This document shows positions 42,289 through 51,016 of a stretch of 64,000 nt of DNA, piece after piece. The stretch is from NCBI GenBank assembly GCA_023415235.1, contig JAEZLP010000064.1, positions 1 to 64,000 of the forward strand, written 5' to 3'. Both the position numbers and the translations under genes were made by a program. Source of the stretch: Bacillota bacterium (GTDB lineage Bacteria > Bacillota > Clostridia > Peptostreptococcales > Anaerovoracaceae). Under the pieces are notes generated by a model. The model made no database searches. It worked only from the letters and a program-made list of their open reading frames with translations, and had not been told where the DNA came from. Every line of letters starts with the position of its first letter. The stretch's first letter is position 1.

Positions 42289-43026
42289 ATGTGGAACGAT
42301 GGCAGAAAAATTCTAGGCGTGCTGGGCGGCATGGGCCCGCTTGCAACACAGCTTTTTTATAAAATGATCATCGAGAAAACGGATGCCGGCTGCGACCAGG
42401 AGCATTTGAATATGATTCTGTTAAGCCATGCAACAATGCCGGACCGCACAAAGGAAATCATGGAGGGGCGCACTGAGGAACTGTTCCGTTTGCTCCTCGC
42501 GGATGCGCAGATGCTGGAAAGAAACGGGGCGGGAGTGATTGCAATTCCCTGCAATACGTCCCATGTCCTGATTGACAGGCTTCAGGAAAGCGTAGATGTG
42601 CCGGTGATCAACATGGTGGAAGAAACCGCAGTTCATATTTCATCTGTTTTTGATGAGCCTGAGCTACGGATTGCGATTTTAGCTACAGACGGAACCATCC
42701 GCACGGGGCTGTATCAGAAAGCGCTGGAGAAGGCGGGCATCGATCCTTTCATCCCCAGCCCCGAATGTCAAAAACTGGTGATGAAAATTATTTATGACGG
42801 AGTAAAGAACGGCGGCGAAATCGATTTTAATGATTTCTTAACCATAGAAAAGGAAGTATTCCGGCACGATTGCAGAGGGGCGATTCTTGCTTGCACGGAA
42901 TTGTCCTGCTTCAAGGAAATGTACGACTTGTCCGATTTTTACATAGACGCTATGGACGTGCTGACAGACAGGGCGATTCTTGCCTGCGGCGGAAAAATAA
43001 AGTCCTGCGGTGGAAGAATAAAGTAA
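42289..43026 (+). CDS. Aspartate/glutamate racemase family protein
   Basis: A 245-residue cofactor-independent racemase of the aspartate racemase family. It has the N-terminal GVLGGMGPLATQLFYKMI, the first catalytic Cys in AIPCNTSHVL (~85) and the second in ILACTELSC (~201). It likely makes D-Asp for the upstream ligase. The start is ATG 42289 after GGGGAG, 14 bases after the ligase. The C terminus ends in a repeated CGGxIK pattern (ACGGKIKSCGGRIK), of unknown meaning. Glutamate racemase proper is encoded separately at 45823-46641, so this copy need not make D-Glu. Confidence 0.88.
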   Translation: MWNDGRKILGVLGGMGPLATQLFYKMIIEKTDAGCDQEHLNMILLSHATMPDRTKEIMEGRTEELFRLLLADAQMLERNGAGVIAIPCNTSHVLIDRLQESVDVPVINMVEETAVHISSVFDEPELRIAILATDGTIRTGLYQKALEKAGIDPFIPSPECQKLVMKIIYDGVKNGGEIDFNDFLTIEKEVFRHDCRGAILACTELSCFKEMYDLSDFYIDAMDVLTDRAILACGGKIKSCGGRIK

Positions 43027-43041
43027 ACGGGAGATAAAAAC

Positions 43042-44556
43042 ATGAGTCAAACACTTCACAGCCTGGATGGGTATTTAAAATTATTGGAGGACCACAATCT
43101 GGTGATCGGCAGCTGCATAGCGGAGGCGGATAAAAGCCGTTTGATTTCATATATCTCTTTCAACTCGAAAGACATTGAAAAGGATACGCTGTTTGTATGC
43201 AAGGGCAGCCATTTTTCCGTTGATTATCTGAAGGCTGCGATCAAAAAGGGAGCAATCTGCTATATCAGCGAAAGAGAATATGATCTGGATAAAGACGGAA
43301 GCGTCTCCTGCATCCTCGTCAATGATATCAGAAAAACGATGGCCCTGATTGCGGATTACTTCTACAATCAAATCTGGAAAGATATCAAGATCATTGGCAT
43401 CACCGGCACCAAAGGAAAATCCACTACAGCGTACTTCATGAAATTTATCCTTGACGAGTATCTCAAGGACAAGAAAAAGCCGGCCAGCGCCATCATCTCA
43501 GGAATTGACAATTACGACGGCGTCGTGAATGAAGAATCGCATCTGACGACGCCAGAGGCCATGGAGCTCCATCGTCATTTCAGCAACGCGGTAAAGAGCG
43601 GTATTGAATATCTCAGTATGGAGGTTTCCAGTCAAGCGCTGAAATATGACAGAACATTGGGAGTCACTTTCGATGTGGGCTGTTTCCTGAATATCGGGGA
43701 GGACCACATCAGCGATGTGGAGCACAGCAGCTTTGATGATTATCTGGAATCAAAGCTGAGACTTTTCGCCCAGTGCAGGAATGCGTGCGTCAACATCAAC
43801 AGCGATCAGATCGAACGCGTTCTGGAAGCATCGAAGGCATGTCCCAATGTGGTAACCTTTGGATTGGACGAGAGGGCGGACGTCTATGGATATAACATCG
43901 TCAAATCAGGCAAGAACATCAGCTTTTCGGTACGCACCAAGGATTTTTCCAGGGATTTTAAAATCACCATGGCCGGGTTGTTCAACGTGCAGAACGCCCT
44001 GGCTGCCATTGCCATTTCCCAGTGTCTTGGCATTCCCATATCTTATGTTGCGGCAGGACTGAGAAAGGCCAGAGTGAGCGGCAGAATGGAGGTCTATACC
44101 GGTAAAAACAGAAAGGTACAGGTCATTGTGGATTATGCTCATAACAAAATGAGCTTTGAAACGCTTTTCCAGTCCACCATGAAGGAGTATCCCAACAAGA
44201 AAATCACCATCGTGTTTGGCTGCCCGGGTAAAAAAGCCTTCGGTAGAAGAAAAGAGCTTGGAGAAATAGCCGGAAAATATTCCGATCAGGTCTATATCAC
44301 GGAAGAGGATGCAGGTGAGGAACCGGTTTTGAAGATCTGCGAGGAAATTGCCCAGCACGTGGAAAAACAGGAATGCAGCTACGCCATCATCCCCGACAGG
44401 GAAGAGGCGATTCGCGAAGCGATTGCCAATGCTGACGACAACACGGTGGTGCTGATCACCGGGAAAGGCAGAGAAACCCGTCAGAAGAGGGGGACGCAGT
44501 ATATCGACACACCTTCGGATGTGGAATATGTTAAAAAATATCTGGATCTCAATTAG
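43042..44556 (+). CDS. MurE-like UDP-MurNAc-peptide ligase with an atypical amino acid site
   Basis: A 504-residue Mur ligase. The ATP loop GITGTKGKSTTAYFMKFI (~121-138), TTPEAMELHRHF, SMEVSSQALKYDR (~196-208) and RMEVYTGKNRKVQVIVDYAHN (~348-368), plus the C-terminal GKGRETRQ, place it in the MurE family. The DNPR motif that selects diaminopimelate in MurE is replaced by EEDAGEEP (~427-434), so it probably adds a different amino acid, or acts on another peptide. It is third in an operon with the D-aspartate ligase and racemase. The main murE is expected elsewhere with the dcw genes. GGGAG lies before ATG 43042. Confidence 0.82.
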   Translation: MSQTLHSLDGYLKLLEDHNLVIGSCIAEADKSRLISYISFNSKDIEKDTLFVCKGSHFSVDYLKAAIKKGAICYISEREYDLDKDGSVSCILVNDIRKTMALIADYFYNQIWKDIKIIGITGTKGKSTTAYFMKFILDEYLKDKKKPASAIISGIDNYDGVVNEESHLTTPEAMELHRHFSNAVKSGIEYLSMEVSSQALKYDRTLGVTFDVGCFLNIGEDHISDVEHSSFDDYLESKLRLFAQCRNACVNINSDQIERVLEASKACPNVVTFGLDERADVYGYNIVKSGKNISFSVRTKDFSRDFKITMAGLFNVQNALAAIAISQCLGIPISYVAAGLRKARVSGRMEVYTGKNRKVQVIVDYAHNKMSFETLFQSTMKEYPNKKITIVFGCPGKKAFGRRKELGEIAGKYSDQVYITEEDAGEEPVLKICEEIAQHVEKQECSYAIIPDREEAIREAIANADDNTVVLITGKGRETRQKRGTQYIDTPSDVEYVKKYLDLN

Positions 44557-44604
44557 CGCAGCGTTGAGCTGGAACTCCGAAAATGCGTAAATCACAGAAA
44601 TAAG

Positions 44605-44635
44605 ACCTGATTATAACCCATAATCAGGTTTTTTC
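44605..44635 (+). terminator. Terminator of the D-Asp ligase/MurE-like operon
   Basis: A perfect 10-bp stem (44605-44614 with 44620-44629), 5-base loop and a T run. Confidence 0.92.
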
Positions 44636-44689
44636 ATATACTATAATACCCCTGCCATAACAAATATCGAATAGAAGGAGGTAGGTATT

Positions 44690-45118
44690 ATGGATTCAGA
44701 CGACAGAACGCTCAGCAACAGCCGCCTGGAAGGGATACAGGATATTCTGGACGGAAAATTCGAAATTCGCCGGGGTCTGGATGAGCTTTGCGAAGCCTTG
44801 AGAGACACCCGTTGCGGAAGAGAATACGAAGCGCAAAAAAATATTGTTGAAGGCGTGCATCACATAAAAGAGGGAATTTGCCTGATTAAAAAAGGTCTGT
44901 GCAAGCTGCGGGGCCAAGTCGACCGCAAGCACTTGAAGGAGATCCGCAAAGGAATCTGTGTCATTAAGAGAGGACTTGAAAATCTTTGCAGAGCACTTAA
45001 CGATCTTTGCTGCGGTAAAACGGAAGAAGCGGAGAAAAACCTGGTCAACGGCATTTGCAGGATTGAAGAGGGCCTATGTATGATCGACAAAGGTCTGGAG
45101 CAAATCTATCGCTACTGA
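44690..45118 (+). CDS. Duplicated amphipathic helical-repeat protein, unknown function
   Basis: A 142-residue protein I do not recognise. It is made of two similar ~48-residue halves. The first half runs from IRRGLDELCEAL to IKKGLCKL and the second from IKRGLENLCRAL to IDKGLEQI. Both share the pattern I-[RK]RGL-x2-LC-x-AL-x-D-x2-CG, ending in a set of xGIxxIxxGL helices. Residues I, L and G repeat about every 7-11 positions, implying a stack of amphipathic helices with buried Cys. There are 9 Cys and no signal peptide or membrane segment. AAGGAGG precedes the ATG, and a TATAAT (44642-44647) stands upstream, just after the preceding terminator. It could be a spore or structural protein. Confidence 0.75.
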   Translation: MDSDDRTLSNSRLEGIQDILDGKFEIRRGLDELCEALRDTRCGREYEAQKNIVEGVHHIKEGICLIKKGLCKLRGQVDRKHLKEIRKGICVIKRGLENLCRALNDLCCGKTEEAEKNLVNGICRIEEGLCMIDKGLEQIYRY

Positions 45119-45131
45119 TTGGCAGAAAAAT

Positions 45132-45170
45132 CCCCGGGCATGTCTGAAGGCATTCCCGGGGGTTATTTTG
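45132..45170. terminator. Terminator between converging genes
   Basis: CCCCGGG (45132-45138) pairs with CCCGGGG (45155-45161), extended inward by ATG/CAT, with a T-rich right flank and A-rich left flank. It serves the helical-repeat gene on + and possibly the acidic gene on -. Confidence 0.8.
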
Positions 45171-45176
45171 TTTTGA

Positions 45177-45812
45177 TCAGTACTCCTCTTCTTCCTCATT
45201 GATAAAGTCTCCGTCGATCACGGGGAATTCCTTGTCGATGAGACCTTCCTCATACAAATCTTCATCCTCTTCGATAATTTCCTCGTATTCTTCGTCCAAC
45301 TTTGCATCGATGGAGATGGAGTATTCGTCTATTTCATAATCCAGACAGTCGGAAAAATCATATTGGTACTGATCTTCATTGAGCTTTTCAAGCCGGTAGA
45401 GAGACAGTGCTTCGCTGACCGAAACGTCTATGATGGCGTTGTCACTGTGCCGTTTCAGATGAACAACGCTGTCGAAGATGTACCAAGATCTGAATTTATA
45501 TAATTCATCCACATAGGCAACCCGTTCGTCATGGGTAGAGGAACTCTTCGCAAGGCCAACCAACGCTTGCCTTATGGTGCTCATCAGAGTGTATGCCTCG
45601 ATCGCATCCTCGGGTATTCCCTGCAGAATATCTTCAAAGTAATTGTCGGTCAGATCCACCAGCGTATCGGAATCCACATCGGCAAGAATTCGGTAAACCA
45701 GCTCATAGGGAATTTCCTCATCCCATTCCATCAGAGCGGCGAAATGCTCAAAATAAGCGAATTCATCAGATGAATCAATTTCAAGTAATTCCAAAAGATC
45801 ATCAAAATCCAT
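45177..45812 (-). CDS. Highly acidic protein of unknown function downstream of murI
   Basis: A 211-residue soluble protein. It is strongly acidic throughout, and its C terminus is a near-continuous Asp/Glu tract (EEYEEIIEEDEDLYEEG, then INEEEEEY). The N-terminal two thirds looks all-helical (DFDDLLELLEIDSSDEFAYFEHF; IPYELVYRILADVD). I do not recognise a family. The start is ATG 45812 with GAGGTGG upstream. The longer frame from 45881 overlaps murI and lacks a ribosome site. It lies 10 bases after murI and is almost surely cotranscribed with it. Confidence 0.7.
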   Translation of the reverse strand: MDFDDLLELLEIDSSDEFAYFEHFAALMEWDEEIPYELVYRILADVDSDTLVDLTDNYFEDILQGIPEDAIEAYTLMSTIRQALVGLAKSSSTHDERVAYVDELYKFRSWYIFDSVVHLKRHSDNAIIDVSVSEALSLYRLEKLNEDQYQYDFSDCLDYEIDEYSISIDAKLDEEYEEIIEEDEDLYEEGLIDKEFPVIDGDFINEEEEEY

Positions 45813-45822
45813 TCTAACCACC

Positions 45823-46641
45823 TCATTTACAGGTTTCGAGGTCGAAGCTTTTAAAAGCCACCTTGAACTCGGAGTTTTCAAAGATCCGGTTGATCATATT
45901 GACAAAGTTCTCGGAAAGATCGCTGGCGTAGAAGGTGTTCTCATAGGTCGGTTCATCAGACAGGAGGTCGTTTTTTATCAATTGAGCCTTGATGTTTTCA
46001 ATGATTTCCTCCGACGGATTTATGATCCGAAGACCCGGGTAGAGTTTCTCCAGATTCCTTCTGATCAGCGGATAGTGGGTACATCCCAGAACCAGGGTAT
46101 TTATCCTGTTATAGGAGATAAACTGATCCAGATAATAGCGAATGGAGAGATCCATAATTTCATTCTGTATGATGCCCTCTTCGATGAGAGGCACGAAGGT
46201 TGGGCAAGGAGTAGCGTAAAGATTCAGCCTGCTGTTCCTTTCATCGATCAGTTTCTCATAAGCCTTACTTCGGATTGTCACTTTCGTGCCGATAATTCCA
46301 ATCTGATCCGTCTCATTGCATGTCTTTGCCACGACCTCCGCAGTGGGCTCAATGATTCCCACAATGGGGATCTCCGGATATTTCTGCTGCAGCTCCGCCA
46401 GACAGGTGGAACTGACAGTGTTGCAGGCGATAACGATCATCTTGACATTTTCTTTTACCAAAAAATCAGCGATCTGCATAGAAAACAAACGGATTGTGGA
46501 AAGCGCTTTTGAGCCGTATGGCGTGCGTGCGGTATCACCAAAATAGATGATTCGCTCCTTGGGCAACGTTTTCATTAAATAGGGTATGCATGTTAGCCCG
46601 CCCAAGCCTGAATCAAAGAACCCTATTGGTCGATTATCCAT
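45823..46641 (-). CDS. murI: Glutamate racemase
   Basis: A 272-residue cofactor-independent racemase that supplies D-Glu for peptidoglycan. The N-terminal IGFFDSGLGGLTC, DTARTPYG and the two catalytic cysteines in IACNTVSS (~73) and LGCTHYPLI (~184) are present. Length is typical. The start is ATG 46641 (MDNRPIGFF), with AAAGGA upstream at a longish spacing; the frame is open for 22 more codons but lacks a site. It is followed by the acidic hypothetical gene. Confidence 0.93.
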   Translation of the reverse strand: MDNRPIGFFDSGLGGLTCIPYLMKTLPKERIIYFGDTARTPYGSKALSTIRLFSMQIADFLVKENVKMIVIACNTVSSTCLAELQQKYPEIPIVGIIEPTAEVVAKTCNETDQIGIIGTKVTIRSKAYEKLIDERNSRLNLYATPCPTFVPLIEEGIIQNEIMDLSIRYYLDQFISYNRINTLVLGCTHYPLIRRNLEKLYPGLRIINPSEEIIENIKAQLIKNDLLSDEPTYENTFYASDLSENFVNMINRIFENSEFKVAFKSFDLETCK

Positions 46642-46783
46642 AAAAATTATGTGTCCTTTCAATGTCGAAGTAAAATATATTGCATAGTGGCATGCTCTAA
46701 GCAGCATTGTATGTTATAATGATTCCGTCGTTTGAAATTGCTCAATAATTGCGATGAATCAAACTTGCAGAACCCTTTTATGC

Positions 46784-46789
46784 TATAAT
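46784..46789 (+). promoter_or_regulatory. Extended -10 promoter of pepF
   Basis: TATGCTATAAT places a perfect TATAAT (46784-46789) after the extended TG element. The -35 is weak; TTGCAG at 46765-46770 is too close (13 bases). About 58 bases to ATG 46848. Confidence 0.45.
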
Positions 46790-46847
46790 AATATTAATGA
46801 ATTAAGGATAAAATGTAAATAGAAAATAGAAAAAAAGGAGATTTGGC

Positions 46848-48644
46848 ATGGGTAAGGAAACAAAGACAAGAGATCAGATCGATCCGAAATACAAGTGGAA
46901 AATCGAAGAGATGTATCCCGATGAGGAACAGTGGAAAATCGATTATAAAACGGTGGAAGACAAGGCTAAGGATTTTACCGGCTACTCGGGAAGGCTGGGC
47001 GAAAGCCCACGGATTCTGCTGGAAGCACTGCAGAAAAAGGATGCAATCTGGCTGATCCTGGAAAAGGTTTATACTTACGCCAGAATGAAAAAGGACGAGG
47101 ACAACAGGGTGGATCAGTATCAGGCTATGAGCGACAAGGCCGGAACCCTCATTGCAAAGACCTCATCCTATCTGTCCTTTTTTATCCCCGAATTACTGGA
47201 AATTCCGGAGGAAAAGCTGAGAGGCTTTATGGAGGCGGAGGAAGGGCTCAAGCTGTATCAGCATGCCATCAATGATATTCTGAGAGAAAAAGCCCATGTG
47301 CTTTCCAAGGCCGAAGAAAATCTTCTCGCCCAGATGAGTGAAATTACCGGCGCCACCAACGACGTTTTCACCATGATCAACAACGCCGACATCAAATTCG
47401 GTTCAATTTTGGACGAGGACGGCGACGAGGTGGAAGTCACCCACGGCAGATATATCGGCTTCATGGAGTCCCATGACAGAAGGGTGAGAAAAGAAGCCTA
47501 CGAGCATATGTATAAAGCCTATACGGATCTGAAAAACACCCTGGCGACCAACTATAACTACAACACGAAAACCGACGTAATCACGGCAAGGATCAGGAAG
47601 TATGGATCCGCCAGGGAAGCGGCCCTTTCCGGAGACAATATTCCTTTGGAGGTATACGATAATCTCATAGATACGGTAAACAGCCGGCTGGATGTCCTCC
47701 ATCGCTATGTGGAGGTAAGACGAAAGATGCTGGCGCTGGATGAAGTCCATATGTATGATATGTACGTCCCCCTTGTTGAGATGCCAAAGGAGGAAATCCC
47801 CTATGAGAAAGCCTTGGATCTGATGCGGGAAGGACTTTCCCCACTTGGTGAGGATTATCTGAAAAAGATGAATGCGGGGATTGAAGCAGGTTGGATCGAT
47901 GTATTTGAAAATGAAGGAAAAACCAGCGGCGCATATTCCTTCGGAAGCTATGACAGCATGCCGTATATCCTGTTGAACTACAACGGAAAGCTGAAGGATG
48001 TCTTTACCATCGTCCACGAAATGGGTCATTCCATGCACTCCTATTATACAAGACACAATCAACCCTTTGTCTATGGCGGTCATTCCATTTTTACCGCGGA
48101 AGTAGCGTCCACCGTCAACGAGGCTCTATTGATGAATCATATGCTTTCCAACAGCAGGAACCCGGAAGAGAAGAAGTATCTTCTCAACCTCTATATCGAG
48201 GAATTCAGAACAACATTGTTCCGCCAGACCATGTTTGCGGAATTTGAGAAGCTGACCCATGCAGCGGTGGAAAGCGGAGAAGTGCTGACTGCCGAATGGC
48301 TCTGCAGCGAGTACGGAAAGCTGAACAAAAAATACTACGGCGACAAGGTAGCCTACGATTCCCAGATTGTCATGGAATGGGCAAGAATTCCCCATTTCTA
48401 CCGCGCATTTTATGTGTACAAATATGCAACCGGTTATTCCGCCGCTGCGGCGATCTCCTCGAAGATCCTGAAAGAAGGCCCTGCGGCAAGGGATGCCTAT
48501 ATCGAGTTTTTGAAAACGGGAGAAAGCGACTATCCCATCGAGCTTCTCAAGATTGCCGGTGTGGATATGGGAAAACCGGAGCCTATCATCCAGGCAATGG
48601 ACGCCTTTGAAAAGCTTGTTGTGGAAATCGAAAAACTGGTGTAA
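46848..48644 (+). CDS. pepF: Oligoendopeptidase F
   Basis: A 598-residue cytoplasmic M3 zinc metallopeptidase that cleaves short peptides. The zinc motif HEMGH (H390, E391, H394) is in TIVHEMGHSMHSYYTRHNQPFVYGG, and the third ligand Glu lies in IFTAEVASTVNE (~417). The N-terminal PKYKWKIEEMYPDEEQWKID segment is typical. Length is standard. It probably helps recycle peptides in an amino acid fermenter. AAAGGAG lies 10 bases before the ATG. nadK follows at 38 bases. Confidence 0.95.
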   Translation: MGKETKTRDQIDPKYKWKIEEMYPDEEQWKIDYKTVEDKAKDFTGYSGRLGESPRILLEALQKKDAIWLILEKVYTYARMKKDEDNRVDQYQAMSDKAGTLIAKTSSYLSFFIPELLEIPEEKLRGFMEAEEGLKLYQHAINDILREKAHVLSKAEENLLAQMSEITGATNDVFTMINNADIKFGSILDEDGDEVEVTHGRYIGFMESHDRRVRKEAYEHMYKAYTDLKNTLATNYNYNTKTDVITARIRKYGSAREAALSGDNIPLEVYDNLIDTVNSRLDVLHRYVEVRRKMLALDEVHMYDMYVPLVEMPKEEIPYEKALDLMREGLSPLGEDYLKKMNAGIEAGWIDVFENEGKTSGAYSFGSYDSMPYILLNYNGKLKDVFTIVHEMGHSMHSYYTRHNQPFVYGGHSIFTAEVASTVNEALLMNHMLSNSRNPEEKKYLLNLYIEEFRTTLFRQTMFAEFEKLTHAAVESGEVLTAEWLCSEYGKLNKKYYGDKVAYDSQIVMEWARIPHFYRAFYVYKYATGYSAAAAISSKILKEGPAARDAYIEFLKTGESDYPIELLKIAGVDMGKPEPIIQAMDAFEKLVVEIEKLV

Positions 48645-48682
48645 AATGTAGGAGTTCCTTACCAGGAAAGGGGGTCGCTCTC

Positions 48683-49483
48683 ATGAGGATAATCAATGTA
48701 TTTGCCAATGATACGGTTTTCTCCAAGGATACGAAAAAGCTGCTGAAACGAAAGCTGGAGAAGAGTGATTTTTTCGTGCCCCATGATTTTGATCCGAATG
48801 CGGAGCTGATCGTCTGCATCGGAGGAGATGGCTCGTTTCTGGAAACACTTCATAAGTATGATTTCCCAGACATTCCGTTTGTAGGAATCAATACCGGACA
48901 TCTGGGATTTTTCCAGGAACTCCATCCGGATGGGCTGGATGAGTTTATTTTCAAATACAAGCAGAACAGATATGAAATACAGCTTCTTAAAACGGTCAAG
49001 GCTGTTGTGACAACAACCGGTGGCCAGCGATTTGAATACAAGGGACTCAACGAGATCCTGATCAAGGGAGTCATGTCCAGAGCCATCCATTTGAATATTT
49101 CAATTGGCGACAGCTTTATCGAGCGATTCAGCGGAGACGGCATTCTGGTATCCACCCCGGCGGGAAGCACCGCGTACAATTACTCCCTGGGTGGGAGTAT
49201 CGTTGATCCGAGGCTTCACCTGCTGCAGGTGGCCCCCATCGCGCCGATGAACACCACCGCGTACCGTTCCTTTACCTCCAGTCTGATCCTGCCGCCGGAT
49301 TTGTCCATCCGGATCAATCCGGAGTTTTCGGGGGACAGGGGGCTTTTGGTGGTAGAAGACAGTATGGAGCATCTGCATGATGATGTGGAGGAAATCTATC
49401 TCGAGTTTTCCGAATCCATCGTCAAGCTGATTCGGTTTGAAAACTATGATTTCTGGAACAAGGTAAAGAGCAAGTTTTTGTAG
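48683..49483 (+). CDS. nadK: NAD kinase
   Basis: A 266-residue ATP-NAD kinase that makes NADP. The GGDGS motif (47-51, VCIGGDGSFLE) and the NAD-binding GINTGHLGFFQE (~68-79) are intact. So are NEILIKG (~122) and the GDGILVSTPAGSTAYNYSLGG loop (~150-170). It is complete. The ribosome site is AAGGGGG. It lies between pepF and an RluA-type gene with short gaps. Confidence 0.94.
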   Translation: MRIINVFANDTVFSKDTKKLLKRKLEKSDFFVPHDFDPNAELIVCIGGDGSFLETLHKYDFPDIPFVGINTGHLGFFQELHPDGLDEFIFKYKQNRYEIQLLKTVKAVVTTTGGQRFEYKGLNEILIKGVMSRAIHLNISIGDSFIERFSGDGILVSTPAGSTAYNYSLGGSIVDPRLHLLQVAPIAPMNTTAYRSFTSSLILPPDLSIRINPEFSGDRGLLVVEDSMEHLHDDVEEIYLEFSESIVKLIRFENYDFWNKVKSKFL

Positions 49484-49500
49484 GGTATGAAGGTCAAAAC

Positions 49501-50403
49501 ATGAATCAGGATGAAAACAAGTTTGAATATATTATAAAGGAAAGTGACAAGGAGCTCCCAATCAAGGAGCTCTTAAAACGTAATTTTCGATTTTCCACCA
49601 GGCTTATGAATAAGCTCAAGGTGAACGATCTTGTGCGGCTCAACGGAGTTCCCGTAAAAATGTATCAGAAGGGTAATCCCGGAGATCTGATCGCCGTATC
49701 CCTTCCGGAGGAAAAGAGCCGATTTGAGCCCGAACAGATTCCGATCTCCGTGGTTTACGAAGACGACGATCTGCTGGTCATCAATAAACAGCCCGGTTAT
49801 GTGGTACATCCCACCAAGGGTCATCCCTGCCATACCATGGCTAACGGAATCATGAATTATATGCTGGAAAATCAGAAGAATTTTAAGATCAGGTTCATCA
49901 ACCGGCTTGATATGGACACCTCCGGTCTGCTGGTGATTGCAAAGAATTCTCACTGCCAGGACGACATGTCCAGACAGATGGCTGAGAATGGAGTGACCAA
50001 GAAGTACGTGGCCGTGGTTGACGGGTTGATTGCTGAAGAGGAAGGGACTGTGGACCTTCCCATCGACAAGGAGCATGAGGATCACGTAAAACGGGCTGTG
50101 GTGGAGGACGGTTATCCGTCTGTGACCCATTATACGGTTCTGGAGAGGCTCCCGAAAGGCTATACCTATGTTGAATTGGAGCTGGAAACCGGAAGAACCC
50201 ACCAGATACGGGTCCATATGTCCCACCTCGGTCATCCGATTGTAGGAGACGTGCTGTACGGGAAAGCCTCGGTCTGGCTGATCGAACGACAGGCGTTGCA
50301 CGCCAGATACCTTTCCTTCCGCCATCCGGTGACAGGACGGTTTATGGAGCTCGAAGCCCCGCTGCCGGAGGACATGGAGGTGCTGCTGGATAAGCTGAGG
50401 TAA
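49501..50403 (+). CDS. RluA-family pseudouridine synthase
   Basis: A 300-residue RNA pseudouridine synthase. An N-terminal S4-like RNA-binding part (~15-75, LLKRNFRFSTRLMNKLK and VRLNGVPVKM) precedes the catalytic domain. Motif II is NRLDMDTSGLLV with catalytic D137. The later TGRTHQIRVHMSHLGHPIVGDVLYG (~232-257) is the conserved RluA segment. The RNA target (rRNA or tRNA uridine) cannot be decided from sequence. Located 17 bases after nadK. Confidence 0.92.
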   Translation: MNQDENKFEYIIKESDKELPIKELLKRNFRFSTRLMNKLKVNDLVRLNGVPVKMYQKGNPGDLIAVSLPEEKSRFEPEQIPISVVYEDDDLLVINKQPGYVVHPTKGHPCHTMANGIMNYMLENQKNFKIRFINRLDMDTSGLLVIAKNSHCQDDMSRQMAENGVTKKYVAVVDGLIAEEEGTVDLPIDKEHEDHVKRAVVEDGYPSVTHYTVLERLPKGYTYVELELETGRTHQIRVHMSHLGHPIVGDVLYGKASVWLIERQALHARYLSFRHPVTGRFMELEAPLPEDMEVLLDKLR

Positions 50404-50422
50404 TATCCGCGCAGAATGTTGC

Positions 50423-50452
50423 ACACAATTGTAAAACAGCTCATATTATATA
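50423..50452 (+). promoter_or_regulatory. Possible sporulation-type promoter of the Cys-rich membrane protein
   Basis: CATATTATA at 50442-50450 fits the mother-cell -10 pattern CATANNNTA, with AC dinucleotides about 15-17 bases upstream (50423-50426), as sigma-K promoters have. TTGCAC at 50419 could alternatively serve sigma-A. Weak by eye. Confidence 0.3.
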
Positions 50453-50491
50453 CGAATTCCCTATTGATCAATGCATGGAGGTGTGTATAAG

Positions 50492-50797
50492 GTGGGCGAT
50501 GAATTGAAACAATGCCTGGATAAAGACCGTTTTGACAGATTTGACAAGGATTGCTGCAGACATGAGGAGTTCGTGACGAGCTGCGATCATTCCGATGATT
50601 GGGGATTCGCCGATTGGCTTCCCATTATTATCATCGTATTCCTGCTCTGTGGCGGAACGAACATATTCGGCGGTGGCTGTAAAGACGATAGCTGCGACAA
50701 CGGCTTTGGAGGCAGCTGGTTACTTATCCTTCTCGTGATATTCCTGTTCCTTGGAAATCAAAGAGATGGAAAAGGATTTTTGGGCGGAATCTTCTGA
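50492..50797 (+). CDS. Small Cys-rich membrane protein, spore-coat-like
   Basis: A ~101-residue protein with a charged Cys-containing N terminus (KDCCRHEEF, TSCDHSDDW). It has two hydrophobic segments (WLPIIIIVFLLCGG and WLLILLVIFLFLG) separated by a Gly/Cys/Asp loop (GGGCKDDSCDNGFGG). This is the look of the chorion-type high-cysteine and YjcZ-like small proteins common in spore formers. The start is taken as GTG 50492, 9 bases after GGAGGTG; an ATG at 50471 lies upstream of that site. The function is not known; spore coat or membrane is inference. Confidence 0.65.
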   Translation: MGDELKQCLDKDRFDRFDKDCCRHEEFVTSCDHSDDWGFADWLPIIIIVFLLCGGTNIFGGGCKDDSCDNGFGGSWLLILLVIFLFLGNQRDGKGFLGGIF

Positions 50798-50825
50798 TAA
50801 AGCTCAAAAAGTATTGAATAAAAGA

Positions 50826-50858
50826 AACTGCAATTGTCATATTGCAGTTCTTTTTTTT
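50826..50858 (+). terminator. Terminator of the Cys-rich membrane protein gene
   Basis: A 9-bp stem (50826-50834 with 50841-50849), 6-base loop and eight T residues. Confidence 0.92.
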
Positions 50859-50929
50859 GTTTCTTTTTAATTCGACTTTATTTGACATTTTCTGAGTTGC
50901 ACAGTATGCAACCATGTTTTGCCAATTTA

Positions 50930-50958
50930 TTGACACCTAATTTTTGGAAAGATATAAT
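50930..50958 (+). promoter_or_regulatory. Strong sigma-A promoter of the carbohydrate/cyclitol operon
   Basis: A perfect TTGACA (50930-50935), 17-base spacer and perfect TATAAT (50953-50958). The leader is about 50 bases. A consensus promoter on a catabolic operon implies control by a repressor, perhaps the IclR protein at 56475. Confidence 0.85.
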
Positions 50959-51016
50959 GAGTCTAAATTAAAAATAAAACGGCGTTGCATAATACGCAAT
51001 AAAGGAGTTGAACCGC

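Noticed and set aside
49573..50424. A 283-codon minus-strand open frame
   Set aside because: Antisense to the RluA-family gene, which has its catalytic motif and operon spacing; no ribosome site or family match on the minus strand.
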